Shown piece by piece: positions 1 through 7,745 of a stretch of DNA of 51,002 nt. The position numbers and the translations under genes were made by a program. A model generated the notes under the pieces. It searched no databases, was not told where the DNA came from, and saw only the letters and a list, made by a program, of their open reading frames with translations. Source of the stretch: Negativicutes bacterium (GTDB lineage: Bacteria; Bacillota; JAAYKD01). Numbering within the stretch: position 1 is the first letter of the stretch; every line of letters begins with the position of its first letter. The stretch lies in contig JAJFTT010000072.1 in the NCBI GenBank assembly GCA_021372785.1, positions 1 to 51,002 of the forward strand, in the 5' to 3' direction.

Positions 1-55
1 CCCTTGGTACACCCTTGGTACACCCTTGGTACACCCTTGGTACACCCTTGGTACA
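1..55. repeat. Five tandem copies of an 11-bp unit at the window edge
   Basis: The unit cccttggtaca occurs five times head to tail and ends exactly one base before the CCA end of the tRNA-Lys gene. The array starts at base 1, so its true length is unknown. It may be a real short tandem repeat or an assembly artefact at a contig edge. Confidence 0.85.
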
Positions 56-131
56 TGGTGGGCCATCAGGGATTCGAACCCCGGACAGGCTGATTAAGAG
101 TCAGCTGCTCTACCAGCTGAGCTAATGACCC
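56..131 (-). tRNA. tRNA-Lys (anticodon CTT)
   Basis: The minus strand folds as a full cloverleaf. The acceptor stem pairs GGGTCAT with ATGGCCC (one G-T pair), the anticodon arm is GCTGA-CTCTTAA-TCAGC, giving anticodon CTT, and the T arm carries GGTTCGAATCC. The 3' CCA is encoded. It is 76 nt long and points away from the two Met tRNAs. Confidence 0.95.
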
Positions 132-229
132 ATAACTGGAACACGATGTATACTAACATAATTTGAAACGCTTGTAAAGAGAAAATTGCTTGTTTTATTT
201 CAGGGTTTCACTTTATTTTCTGTTCCCTC

Positions 230-258
230 TTGACAAAAAACTCATTTTCGGTTATACT
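230..258 (+). promoter_or_regulatory. SigA-type promoter of the Met tRNA pair
   Basis: TTGACA at 230-235 and TATACT at 253-258 are separated by 17 bp. They lie about 30 bp upstream of tRNA-fMet, which suits a stable-RNA promoter. Confidence 0.85.
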
Positions 259-289
259 ACCGAAGTCAGTTGATTAGTCGACAGGATAT

Positions 290-366
<77 letters not shown>

Positions 367-373
367 TTCTTTT

Positions 374-449
374 GGCGGAGTAGCTCAGCTGGCAGAGCAA
401 GCGGTTCATACCCGCTGTGTCGTTGGTTCGATTCCGACTTCCGCCACCA
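374..449 (+). tRNA. Elongator tRNA-Met (CAT)
   Basis: The acceptor stem is GGCGGAG/CTTCCGCC-type, the anticodon loop is TTCATAC (CAT), and CCA is encoded. It lies seven bases after tRNA-fMet and is probably co-transcribed with it. The loop matches elongator Met rather than the lysidine-modified Ile2 tRNA, but the modification cannot be read from DNA. Confidence 0.9.
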
Positions 450-460
450 TTGTCAATAAA

Positions 461-493
461 AACCACCGGGCAATGCGCTTCGGCGGTTTTTTT
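461..493 (+). terminator. Intrinsic terminator after the Met tRNAs
   Basis: AACC(A)CCG at 461-468 pairs with CGG(C)GGTT at 481-488 around a 12-nt loop and is followed by a T run to 493. Confidence 0.75.
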
Positions 494-582
494 ATGTACC
501 TACGCTGCTTTTTTCAAAACAGAGGAAAAATCTCAGCCCTACTAGAAATAAGTTCACAATGAACAGGAAGGGCGGCGGCAGC

Positions 583-1275
583 ATGAATAAATTAGACTGT
601 TATATTCTCAATGACTCGGCAGAGCAGCACAGCCATGCTTATGCGCAGATTTTTCTGCCGCTGACCGGCTTCCTGGAACTGCATTGCAAGGATGCCGATT
701 ATACCATTCTGCCCAATGAGCTTGGTTTCATTCCACCCGATACCGTGCATCGCTGCCTGTGCAAGAATCAATTACTGACCATCAATATCCCCAACGATAT
801 GATCAAGAAGGAAGATATGCAGATCTTATCCAATCAGATTGTGTTTCCCATCAAAGGTCCGCTGATCCCGCTGATTGAGTTGATCAGGGCAGAAATCTCC
901 GGCGGGAAAAACGATAACTCGGTTCGCTATCTTTTCTACTATCTTTATGACAAATTGATTGAAAACCACCGCACCAACTCCATCCGCTATATTCAGGAAC
1001 ATTTCGAAGAAGCCATTAGCGTAGCGGAGCTGGCGAAAATGGAAAACTATAATATCTCTTACTTCAATGAATGGTTCAAACGCCAGACCGGCTGCACACC
1101 GGCGAATTACCTGAAACGAGTGAGGATCGAGAAAGCAAAAGAGCTGATTGTCTCCACCGATTATACAATGATGGAAATTGCGCTGCAGGTGGGCTATCAT
1201 AGCCATGCGGCGTTCAGCAGGGCTTTCAGCAAGACTACCGGGCTTTCACCGGCGCAATATCGCGCCGAACGTTGA
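583..1275 (+). CDS. AraC-family transcriptional regulator with an N-terminal cupin-like domain
   Basis: This is a 230-aa DNA-binding regulator. The N-terminal part (HSHAYAQIFLPLTG, then a PPDTVHR segment) has the look of the AraC sugar-binding cupin fold. The last ~95 residues are a two-helix-turn-helix AraC domain ending GYHSHAAFSRAFSKTTG and SPAQYR, the classic second-helix signature. The ATG at 583 is chosen because AGGAAGGG lies about 11 bases upstream; an in-frame ATG at 559 would extend it by eight residues but lacks a good ribosome site. It converges on an M20 amidohydrolase gene, and a plus-strand terminator lies between them. The effector and targets are unknown; the neighbouring hydrolase is a possible target. 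Confidence 0.9.
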   Translation: MNKLDCYILNDSAEQHSHAYAQIFLPLTGFLELHCKDADYTILPNELGFIPPDTVHRCLCKNQLLTINIPNDMIKKEDMQILSNQIVFPIKGPLIPLIELIRAEISGGKNDNSVRYLFYYLYDKLIENHRTNSIRYIQEHFEEAISVAELAKMENYNISYFNEWFKRQTGCTPANYLKRVRIEKAKELIVSTDYTMMEIALQVGYHSHAAFSRAFSKTTGLSPAQYRAER

Positions 1276-1294
1276 AACCGGTCCAGGATCCAAC

Positions 1295-1347
1295 ACAACC
1301 GCCCCGGGGAGCTGAGTAATCGCGCTCTTTGGGGCGGTCGTTTTTTT
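1295..1347 (+). terminator. Intrinsic terminator of the AraC-type gene
   Basis: ACCGCCCC at 1298-1305 pairs with GGGGCGGT at 1331-1338, followed by CG and seven T residues. The opposite strand has no T run, so it acts mainly on the plus strand. Confidence 0.8.
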
Positions 1348-1355
1348 GAATTACT

Positions 1356-2699
1356 TTAGAGTTTGCACCAGTCATGCAGATATTGCTCTTTGCTTAAGGC
1401 GGGTTGGAAGCGTTCTTTGACAAATCGCGCTTTCTCCGCCCCATCCGCCAACAGATCAATCAGCGTGCAAACCATCACTTTGGCAGCATCCAGTACGGCA
1501 TAATCCGGACGAACGATATCAAAATCCACGCCGTGGAAGGTGCCTTTGGCGCCGCCGGTGTTGAAAGCCAGGGTGGGCAGCAGGTTCGCCACATCATAGG
1601 TATCAGTGGATGCGCCGAAACCGTCGCGCTCACAGTGGTCAGCACCGAAAATCTCTTTCAGATTTTCAAAGCCCAAATCTTTCAACTCCTGCGATTCATA
1701 GGGGCACATATAGCCGGGGATCTGGGTGATCTCACACTTGGCGCCAATCACGTAGCCGCCAGCCAGAAAAGCGCGGTCGACTTTTTCGGAAGCATCGAGA
1801 ATTGCCGGCATGTTCTGCCCACGCACATAGGTTTCAATCCGCACATCGGCCGGGATGACATTGACGAGATTGCCGCCTTTGGTGATGATGGGATGCACCC
1901 GGATGCCATCCTCATCGCGGAACGTTTCCCGCAGGGCGTCCATCCCGTTAAAGCCGAGCCGGGCGGCAGTCAGAGCGTTGATGCCTTCACTGGGCTGAGC
2001 CGCGTGCGACTCCTTGCCGGTATAGCGGATCATTTTACCAACAAAGCCTTTGCCGATGGCGCCACCGCAGTTGGCTTTGATCTGAATCTGCTTTGTTTCT
2101 TTCTGACCTTCCGCGGCAGCATCCACTTCCGTTCCCAGCGTATGCTGCGTCAGCACAATATCCACCGCATCGAATTTACCCAGCCGAATGAATTCCTGCT
2201 TGCCGCCCAACAACTTAATTTTCCCTTGCTGAATCAGATTTTCGCGGTATTCCAGCTCGACAAATTCTTCACTCGGCACGTGCATCAGCGTCACATCGCC
2301 ATCGAGATACTGCATCACGCCGGATTCTACCAGAGCCGCTGCCACGCCAATCACCGAAGCCGCCTGGGCACAGTGACCGCAGCAATGCGCTGCGCCGGTC
2401 AACGGGTCGGCATATTTATGACCAGGCACCAGCACAGCGTCCAATTCCCCCATCACGGCAACATTGATCCCGTGGCTGCGGCCGCTGAGCGGTGTAATGA
2501 TGCCGGTAATCGCGACTCCATCCTCATACTTCAAACCCAGCCGGTTTAATTGTTCCTTCATCTTCGCCGCCGTCTGGAATTCTTTGTAACCAAGCTCCGG
2601 TTCCCGATAAACTGCATCATTGAGAGCGATCAATTCCTCTGCATGCCGGTCGATCACGGTACAGGCTGCTTTTTTCATTTCCTGCACATTCATCTGCAT
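1356..2699 (-). CDS. M20-family metal-dependent amidohydrolase/peptidase
   Basis: This 447-aa cytoplasmic protein belongs to the M20D amidohydrolase group, which cleaves amide bonds of N-acyl amino acids or small peptides using bound metal ions. Visible motifs are GELDAV (metal-binding Asp), HCCGHCAQ (His-Cys-Gly-His), VPSEEF (catalytic Glu pair) and a C-terminal TGGAKGTFHGVDFD segment with the last metal His. The annotated start has AAAGGGG only three bases away; an ATG six bases inside (2693) has better spacing. A second M20 gene of the AbgB type lies at 39628. The substrate is not predictable, and no signal peptide is seen. Confidence 0.88.
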   Translation of the reverse strand: MQMNVQEMKKAACTVIDRHAEELIALNDAVYREPELGYKEFQTAAKMKEQLNRLGLKYEDGVAITGIITPLSGRSHGINVAVMGELDAVLVPGHKYADPLTGAAHCCGHCAQAASVIGVAAALVESGVMQYLDGDVTLMHVPSEEFVELEYRENLIQQGKIKLLGGKQEFIRLGKFDAVDIVLTQHTLGTEVDAAAEGQKETKQIQIKANCGGAIGKGFVGKMIRYTGKESHAAQPSEGINALTAARLGFNGMDALRETFRDEDGIRVHPIITKGGNLVNVIPADVRIETYVRGQNMPAILDASEKVDRAFLAGGYVIGAKCEITQIPGYMCPYESQELKDLGFENLKEIFGADHCERDGFGASTDTYDVANLLPTLAFNTGGAKGTFHGVDFDIVRPDYAVLDAAKVMVCTLIDLLADGAEKARFVKERFQPALSKEQYLHDWCKL

Positions 2700-2992
2700 A
2701 CACCCCTTTCCCTCTTCAGCTTGTTTTCTGTTCTGTTAACCCAACCATTTCGTTTGGCAAATCATACTTTGTCAGGTAAATCATAACAAAAACCGACTGC
2801 TTTGTAAAGAAATAATCTATCGTTTTCCTCAAATTTGAAACATTCTTTTCAGCCCGCCTGCCAGCTCCCGTTTCTCCGCTCCCTTTCTCTGCGTCCCACT
2901 TGGGCGGTGTTTTTAGCGCATTGGCAGACGTGTTTTTAGACATTCTCTCTTGATCTTCTGCAAATCCGACAGGTGCAGGTCTTAATTTTCTC

Positions 2993-3021
2993 TTGACATC
3001 GCTTGCCCAAAGCCTTATACT
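2993..3021 (+). promoter_or_regulatory. SigA-type promoter of the ABC operon leader
   Basis: TTGACA at 2993-2998 and TATACT at 3016-3021 are spaced 17 bp apart. Transcription should start near 3028, about 35 nt before the leader peptide ATG and 300 nt before the first structural gene. The stretch 2700-2992 holds no other feature I can support. Confidence 0.85.
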
Positions 3022-3062
3022 GACAAAAAATCACCCGTTACCGGAATGGAAAGGGAAACACC

Positions 3063-3200
3063 ATGCACGCATTACCGACTGATTATTTAGTTGCCGTTGC
3101 TGCCAAGGCTTGCAATTCTTCTGCAAGTCTGTTTTCCTATACCTATTTTTATTATTTTAGCAGCCTGCTAAAGAATCGGCGAAGAGTACCTGCAAACTAG
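3063..3200 (+). CDS. Tyr/Phe-rich leader peptide (attenuator)
   Basis: This 45-codon reading frame starts at an ATG preceded by AAAGGGA six bases upstream and ends at TAG 3198-3200. Codons 24-32 read FSYTYFYYF: four Tyr and three Phe within nine codons, while aromatic residues are rare elsewhere in the peptide. The frame lies wholly inside the transcript leader between a consensus promoter and an intrinsic terminator, as in pheL-type leader peptides. Ribosome stalling at these codons when charged tRNA-Tyr or tRNA-Phe is scarce would alter leader folding. A perfect TTTAGCA/TGCTAAA hairpin (3156-3172) begins at the last aromatic codon. It is too short for routine annotation. Translation and function are inferred. 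Confidence 0.7.
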   Translation: MHALPTDYLVAVAAKACNSSASLFSYTYFYYFSSLLKNRRRVPAN

Positions 3201-3226
3201 GTTTATAGTAATATAAACAAATGCAG
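3190..3226 (+). promoter_or_regulatory. Candidate antiterminator fold
   Basis: CTGCA at 3190-3194 can pair with TGCAG at 3222-3226, enclosing a GTTTATA/TATAAAC hairpin (3201-3207 with 3212-3218). Its right arm uses 3224-3226, the first bases of the terminator's left arm, so the two folds exclude each other. A ribosome reaching the leader stop at 3198-3200 would cover the left arm and favour termination; a ribosome stalled at 3138-3158 would leave it free. The fold is inferred by eye. Confidence 0.5.
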
Positions 3227-3256
3227 CCTCGTCGGTTTCGACGGGGCTGTTTTTTA
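3224..3256 (+). terminator. Attenuator terminator ahead of the ABC operon
   Basis: An 11-bp stem pairs 3224-3234 with 3239-3249 (one T-G pair, GTTT loop) and is followed by seven T residues. It sits after the leader peptide and 70 nt before the first structural gene, so read-through must be regulated for the operon to be expressed. Confidence 0.85.
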
Positions 3257-3325
3257 TTTTCCTCGTTATTTTTGCCGGAAGTGGCCATTCTGGCATCAAT
3301 ATAAATCACTTAAGGAGACGAAAGC

Positions 3326-4306
3326 ATGAAACAACATTCTTCGGTTATCATGAAAATTACTTTTGTATTACTCACAGTGACTGCTCTTTTTCTGAGCGGC
3401 TGCAATAGCGGAAATTTACCCGCTGCTTCCGCGGCAAAAACCTATCGGATCGGTATCATTCAGTTGGCAGAGCATCCCGCTTTGGATGCAGCCACAGAAG
3501 GCTTTCAAGCCACTCTAACTGAAAAACTCGGTGATAAAGTCAGCTTCAATCTGCAAAATGCTCAAGGTGAACAAACCAATTGCACCACCATCGTCAATAA
3601 ATTCGTTAGCGATAAAGTCGACCTGATCATGGCAAACGCCACCAATGCAGTCAAAGCCGCCCGGGAAGCAACTTCTAAGATTCCCATTGTCGGCACTTCG
3701 GTCACAGATTACGTTAATTCCGGTTTGGCAGCTTCCAACGCCAAACCCGGTGCCAATGTCACCGGTGCTTCCGACAATAATCCGGTCTCTGTCCAAGTCG
3801 AATTACTGCAGCAGCTCTGTCCGGCTGTGAAAACCGTCGGAATCGTTATTTGTTCTGCAGAAGAGAACTCCAGAATCCAAGCTGATGAAGCCAAAACGGC
3901 TCTGGAAGCGGCAGGCTATGCCGTGAAGATCTATACCGTGGCTGACTCCAACGAGATTCAAACGGTAGTAACCAAAGCCTGCGGCGAAGTCGATGCTTTT
4001 TATGAACCCAGCGACAATCTGATCGCTTCCAATGTGACGACCATGTCCAATATTACCACCGCGGCCGGTAAACCGGTGATCTGTGCGGAGCAAAGCATGT
4101 GCGAAAACGGTTTTCTCGCTACCTATTCTATCAGTTACTATGACCTCGGCTGTCAGGCAGGCAAGATTGCCTATGATATTTTAGTCAACGGCGCCAAACC
4201 AGCCAGCACCCCGATCTTTACCTTTGATGCCAGTAATCTTGCTTTGTTTATCAACAAAGCCAACGCAGCTGAACTGGGGATTAAAATACCGGAGACTTTA
4301 AAGTAA
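3326..4306 (+). CDS. ABC transporter substrate-binding lipoprotein, TrpX/COG2984 type
   Basis: This 326-aa extracellular binding protein has a signal peptide with a lipobox LSGC (Cys26), so it should be lipid-anchored outside the membrane. The body matches the ABC_sub_bind family: YRIGIIQLAEHPALD at the start of the first lobe, then VDLIMANATNAV, VGTSVTDY and a C-terminal IAYDILVNGAKP. From memory, structurally studied members of this family bind Trp or Phe. It is the first gene of a three-gene operon with a COG4120-type permease and a COG1101-type ATPase. The Tyr/Phe leader peptide upstream suggests an aromatic amino acid ligand, which is inference. AAGGAGACGAAAGC precedes the ATG. Confidence 0.88.
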   Translation: MKQHSSVIMKITFVLLTVTALFLSGCNSGNLPAASAAKTYRIGIIQLAEHPALDAATEGFQATLTEKLGDKVSFNLQNAQGEQTNCTTIVNKFVSDKVDLIMANATNAVKAAREATSKIPIVGTSVTDYVNSGLAASNAKPGANVTGASDNNPVSVQVELLQQLCPAVKTVGIVICSAEENSRIQADEAKTALEAAGYAVKIYTVADSNEIQTVVTKACGEVDAFYEPSDNLIASNVTTMSNITTAAGKPVICAEQSMCENGFLATYSISYYDLGCQAGKIAYDILVNGAKPASTPIFTFDASNLALFINKANAAELGIKIPETLK

Positions 4307-4337
4307 AAAGCTCCGCGGATAAGGTAAGGTAATGATC

Positions 4338-5243
4338 ATGCAGCTTCTATCATTGATAAATTCTTTACCCGGTGCGATCGCACAAGGATTGATCTGGGGA
4401 ATTCTGGCGCTCGGGGTAGCGGTTAGTTACAAAATCTTGAATTACGCCGATTTGACGGTGGACGGCAGTCTTTGTACAGGCGGCGCGGTTTGCGCCGTCT
4501 GTATCGCGGCAGGAGTCAACCCCTATTTGGCGCTGCTGTTTGCTCTGCTGGCCGGTTTGCTGGCGGGCTTTGTCACCGGTCTTTTACATACAGCGTTAGG
4601 GATTCCCGCCATCCTGTCCGGAATTTTAAGCCAATTGGCGCTCTATTCGATTAATATGCGCATCATGAGTAAATCGAACGTGACCATCAGCCGAACCCAA
4701 TTCACGCTGATTTTGACCAGCGCCGAAGTGAGGCATGCCATTCTGGTCGGGACAATAGCAGCTCTTGCCGTAATCGGTTTGCTTTTTTGGTTTTTTGGCA
4801 CAGAACTCGGCTACGCCATCCGCGCCACCGGCAACAATGAAGCGATGGCACGGGCGCAGGGCATTAACACAAACACCGCCAAGGTGATCGGGCTTGCTCT
4901 TTCCAATGGTTTGGTTGGCTTCGCCGGCGGCTTGCTGGCGCAGTACCAGGGCTGTTCCGATATCAATATGGGTCGCGGCGCCATTGTGATCGGCTTAGCC
5001 GCCGTTGTGATCGGCAAAGCAATCCTGGGCAAACGCGAAAACTTGGCGCTCAGGTTTAGCGCAACAGTCTGCGGCGGCATCGCTTACTATATCGTGCTGG
5101 CCATCGTGATTTTTGCCGGCCTCTCCACAACGGATCTGAAGTTGTTCTCTGCTATCATCGTCGCTTGTTTTCTTTCTGTGCCTTTTTTGAAAGACAAGTA
5201 TCTAATGCTGCATCCAAGTAAAGGAGGTAAACCCGCATGTTAA
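4338..5243 (+). CDS. ABC transporter permease, COG4120 type
   Basis: This protein of about 301 aa has at least eight hydrophobic segments and forms the membrane channel of the uptake system. It carries the LIWGILALGVAVSYKILNYAD start and the GYAIRATGNNEAMARAQGIN loop typical of branched-chain/ribose-like permeases; that loop is the likely coupling helix touching the ATPase. An ATG at 4332 is also in frame. The 4338 start places AAGG eight bases upstream, whereas 4332 has only two bases of spacing. Its last seven bases overlap the ATPase gene, which indicates translational coupling. Confidence 0.88.
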   Translation: MQLLSLINSLPGAIAQGLIWGILALGVAVSYKILNYADLTVDGSLCTGGAVCAVCIAAGVNPYLALLFALLAGLLAGFVTGLLHTALGIPAILSGILSQLALYSINMRIMSKSNVTISRTQFTLILTSAEVRHAILVGTIAALAVIGLLFWFFGTELGYAIRATGNNEAMARAQGINTNTAKVIGLALSNGLVGFAGGLLAQYQGCSDINMGRGAIVIGLAAVVIGKAILGKRENLALRFSATVCGGIAYYIVLAIVIFAGLSTTDLKLFSAIIVACFLSVPFLKDKYLMLHPSKGGKPAC

Positions 5244-6031
5244 AAATACGTAACATCAGCAAGACCTTTCATGCGGCTACGGTCAATGAAAAGACCGCCC
5301 TGCAGCATCTTTCTCTCACCCTGCAGGACGGCGAGTTTGTCAGTGTGATCGGCAGCAATGGCGCCGGCAAATCGACGCTGCTCAACGCCATCGCAGGCAC
5401 CTTTCTGATCGATCAGGGTAGCCTGGAAATGGATGGAATCGATTTTACTCAGCTTTCCGAAGCCAAACGCGCTGCGTTCCTGGGCAGAGTTTTTCAGGAC
5501 CCCATGATGGGTACTGCTTCGGAGCTCTGGATCGAAGAAAATTTGGCACTGGCCAATCGGCGCGGCGAGCGGCGCGGTTTAAGCCGCGCGATTACCCGTC
5601 AGGAAAGGGAGCATTTTAAACAACTGCTCAAAGAACTTGATTTGGGTCTGGAGGATCGGCTGACCAGCAAAACCGGCCTGCTCTCCGGTGGACAAAGACA
5701 AGCCCTGACGCTCTTGATGGCTGTGCTGAAAAAGCCAAAATTACTGCTGCTGGATGAGCACACGGCAGCGCTCGATCCCAAAACCGCAGCCAAAGTCATG
5801 GCCATCAGCAATCATTTCATCCGGGAGGAACAGCTTTCCGTTCTGATGGTGACGCATAATATGAAGGATGCCATCGCCAACGGCAATCGCCTGATTATGA
5901 TGAACAACGGAGAGATTATTTTGGATGTTAACGGCCGCGAAAAGCAGGCACTGACTGTTGAGGATCTGCTGCTGGCTTTCTCGCGCGCCAGCGGCAGGGA
6001 ATTTGCCAATGATCGTGCACTTTTAGTATAA
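5237..6031 (+). CDS. ABC transporter ATP-binding protein, COG1101 type
   Basis: This 264-aa ATPase energises the transporter. It has Walker A GSNGAGKST, signature LLSGGQRQA, Walker B LLLLDEHTAALDP and the switch His in VTHNMKDA. The LDEHTAALDP form is characteristic of the TrpZ-like ATPases that pair with COG2984 and COG4120 proteins. AAAGGAGG lies eight bases before the ATG, inside the end of the permease gene. It is the last gene of the operon; a strong hairpin follows at 6103. Confidence 0.92.
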   Translation: MLKIRNISKTFHAATVNEKTALQHLSLTLQDGEFVSVIGSNGAGKSTLLNAIAGTFLIDQGSLEMDGIDFTQLSEAKRAAFLGRVFQDPMMGTASELWIEENLALANRRGERRGLSRAITRQEREHFKQLLKELDLGLEDRLTSKTGLLSGGQRQALTLLMAVLKKPKLLLLDEHTAALDPKTAAKVMAISNHFIREEQLSVLMVTHNMKDAIANGNRLIMMNNGEIILDVNGREKQALTVEDLLLAFSRASGREFANDRALLV

Positions 6032-6102
6032 CAATGAAATTGTCTCGCGTTTTTGTTCTTGTCAATGCCACAAAAACGCTTGTCTGTTTATAAATACTAA
6101 AA

Positions 6103-6149
6103 AGCAATCGCCGTTCTCTCACACAGAGCACGGTGATTGCTATTTTTTT
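6103..6149. terminator. Bidirectional terminator between the ABC operon and divIC
   Basis: AGCAATCGCCGT (6103-6114) pairs with ACGGTGATTGCT (6130-6141) with one mismatch. There are seven T residues on the plus side and a run of five on the minus side, so it can end both convergent units. Confidence 0.85.
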
Positions 6150-6160
6150 GAGTTGCTGCT

Positions 6161-6532
6161 TCACTCGATGATAAACATGATTTCTCCCGCTCTCAGCATG
6201 CCAAGTCTGGAGCGAGCCGCTTCGGCAACATAAGCATCCGTTTGCAAATAAGCCAATTCTTCTTTCAGTTCCGCTTGTTCCTGCAACAAGGCTGCTTTTT
6301 CTTCCTGAATCATACGGTACTGCGCTTCCACCTGCTTGATGTTCTGCTCGGTGGCAATGCCCTGGATCAGGAAATAACCCAATGTAATCGAAGCAATTAC
6401 CAAGAGCAGCTTTTCCCCCAGTTTTTGAAAACGCGGCGCCTTCTGCTCTGTTTTTTTACCGGTGATGGTATAGAATCTGTGTGATGGTATGACGCTTGGC
6501 GCCGCTGTCTTTGGGTTCTGCTGATCTTTCAT
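6161..6532 (-). CDS. divIC: Septum formation initiator, DivIC/FtsB-like
   Basis: This 123-aa bitopic membrane protein of the divisome normally forms a complex with FtsL and DivIB at the septum. It has a basic cytoplasmic N-terminus, one TM helix (about residues 42-60) and a coiled coil (EAQYRMIQEEKAALLQEQAE), ending RSRLGMLRAGEIMFII. The final block resembles the LGM..PGE motif of the family. It is the last gene of the yabM-mazG-rqcP-divIC string, as in Bacillus. The spore-coat genes yabP and yabQ that usually lie between rqcP and divIC are absent; only about 100 bp separate the two. Confidence 0.9.
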   Translation of the reverse strand: MKDQQNPKTAAPSVIPSHRFYTITGKKTEQKAPRFQKLGEKLLLVIASITLGYFLIQGIATEQNIKQVEAQYRMIQEEKAALLQEQAELKEELAYLQTDAYVAEAARSRLGMLRAGEIMFIIE

Positions 6533-6634
6533 ACAGACTCCTCCTTCTCAAATATCATTAAGTTTCAGTTTAGCATGTTATTCTTCATTGTGCAAGTAAA
6601 AATTCAGATATAGATACAGAAATGTATTTTCCTG

Positions 6635-6907
6635 TTACCAGTCAAATGTCACTTCTTGCCGTGTTTCTGATAAAACCTTATACATTTCGGCGGCATCCTC
6701 TTTTTTAGGCGCCGCTGTGATGCTGAGAACTTGCACGGTTGTGGTGCGGGAACCGAAATGCAGCGTGATGACATCTCCCACTTTCACCTCCGCCGCCGGT
6801 TTTACCGTTCTGCCGTTGAGTTCAATCCGCTGGCTATCCGCAACTTCTTTGGCAAGCGTCCGCCGCTTGATCAAACGCGAAACTTTCAGGAATTTATCGA
6901 GCCGCAT
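6635..6907 (-). CDS. rqcP: S4-domain RNA-binding protein RqcP (YabO)
   Basis: This 90-aa protein is almost entirely an S4 domain: MRLDKFLKVSRLIKRRTLAKE, then NGRTVKPAAEVKVGDVITLHF. The family binds stalled 50S-peptidyl-tRNA complexes and helps RqcH add C-terminal Ala tails in ribosome quality control. AGGGGGAA precedes the ATG. It follows mazG by nine bases and is surely co-transcribed. Confidence 0.93.
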   Translation of the reverse strand: MRLDKFLKVSRLIKRRTLAKEVADSQRIELNGRTVKPAAEVKVGDVITLHFGSRTTTVQVLSITAAPKKEDAAEMYKVLSETRQEVTFDW

Positions 6908-6916
6908 TGCTTCCCC

Positions 6917-7696
6917 CTATTCTGCAGCCTTGATCTGCTGCCACAATTCTTCCTGCTCTGTCAGTGTGAGTGAACTGAATACCTTGCCTTGTTGCTGCGC
7001 CAGCTGTTCCATTGCCTGAAATCGCCGGCTGAACTTCAGATTCGCCTGCAGTAAAGCCGTTTCCGGCTCCACCTCGAGGAAGCGAGCCAATTTTACGGCG
7101 GCAAACAGAAAATCACCGACTTCCTCCCGAACGGCTGCCGGATTGTTTTGCGCGGCTGCCTGTTTTACTTCTGCGCTTTCTTCCTCGATTTTCTGCCAAA
7201 CATCGCGGATATCCGTCCAATCGAAACCGGTTTTGGCCGCTTTGCTCTGCAGTTTGGCAGACGCCATCAAAGCCGGCAAGGCGGGGGGAATCCCGTCCAG
7301 TGCCGAATTGCGCGGTTGATACTTTCGCTCCACGACCTTGATGGCTTCCCAGTTCTGCATTACCTCCGCGCTGTTTTTTACCTGCAGATTACCGAAGACG
7401 TGCGGATGACGCCGCTGCATTTTATCACAGATCGCCCGGATGATATCATCCATCGTAAAAGCAGCTTCCTCTTCGCCAATGGCAGCGTGATAAACAACCT
7501 GCAGCAGGAGATCGCCCAATTCATCCACCAAAGCCGGTGTATTCCCCTGCTGCACCGCTTCCGCCACCTCGTAAGCTTCTTCAATGGCATAGGGGCGTAA
7601 ACTGTCATGCGTCTGCTCTCTGTCCCAGGGACAGCCATTTTCACCGCGCAGGCGCTGCATGATCTGCAGCAACGGCTGTAAATCTCCTTTGGTCAT
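6917..7696 (-). CDS. mazG: Nucleoside triphosphate pyrophosphohydrolase MazG
   Basis: This 259-aa protein has two tandem MazG folds. The first carries CPWDREQTHDSLRPYAIEEAYE and DELGDLLLQVVYHA; the second carries EEESAEVK and EEVGDFLFAAVKLARF. The EExxE and ExxD acidic residues that bind Mg are present in both halves. The enzyme hydrolyses NTPs or damaged nucleotides to NMP and PPi. It lies downstream of the YabM flippase and just upstream of rqcP, as in Bacillus yabN. Unlike some yabN proteins, it lacks an N-terminal tetrapyrrole methylase domain. Confidence 0.93.
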   Translation of the reverse strand: MTKGDLQPLLQIMQRLRGENGCPWDREQTHDSLRPYAIEEAYEVAEAVQQGNTPALVDELGDLLLQVVYHAAIGEEEAAFTMDDIIRAICDKMQRRHPHVFGNLQVKNSAEVMQNWEAIKVVERKYQPRNSALDGIPPALPALMASAKLQSKAAKTGFDWTDIRDVWQKIEEESAEVKQAAAQNNPAAVREEVGDFLFAAVKLARFLEVEPETALLQANLKFSRRFQAMEQLAQQQGKVFSSLTLTEQEELWQQIKAAE

Positions 7697-7745
7697 CCGC
7701 TCTCAAACCCTTTCTTATTATCGCTGCAACAGCAACCTCTTTGAT

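Noticed and set aside
1404-2549. 381-codon plus-strand frame opposite the M20 gene
   Set aside because: It lies antisense to a gene with clear catalytic motifs, has a low-complexity His/Gly/Arg composition and no ribosome site. It is a shadow frame.
2716-2943. 75-codon minus-strand frame upstream of the M20 gene
   Set aside because: It has a basic composition with no domain, no ribosome site and no conserved neighbours.
3028-3256. T-box riboswitch ahead of the ABC operon
   Set aside because: TrpX-type operons often have one, but neither the T-box sequence (AGGGTGG-type) nor a specifier stem-loop is visible. The translated aromatic run fits attenuation better.
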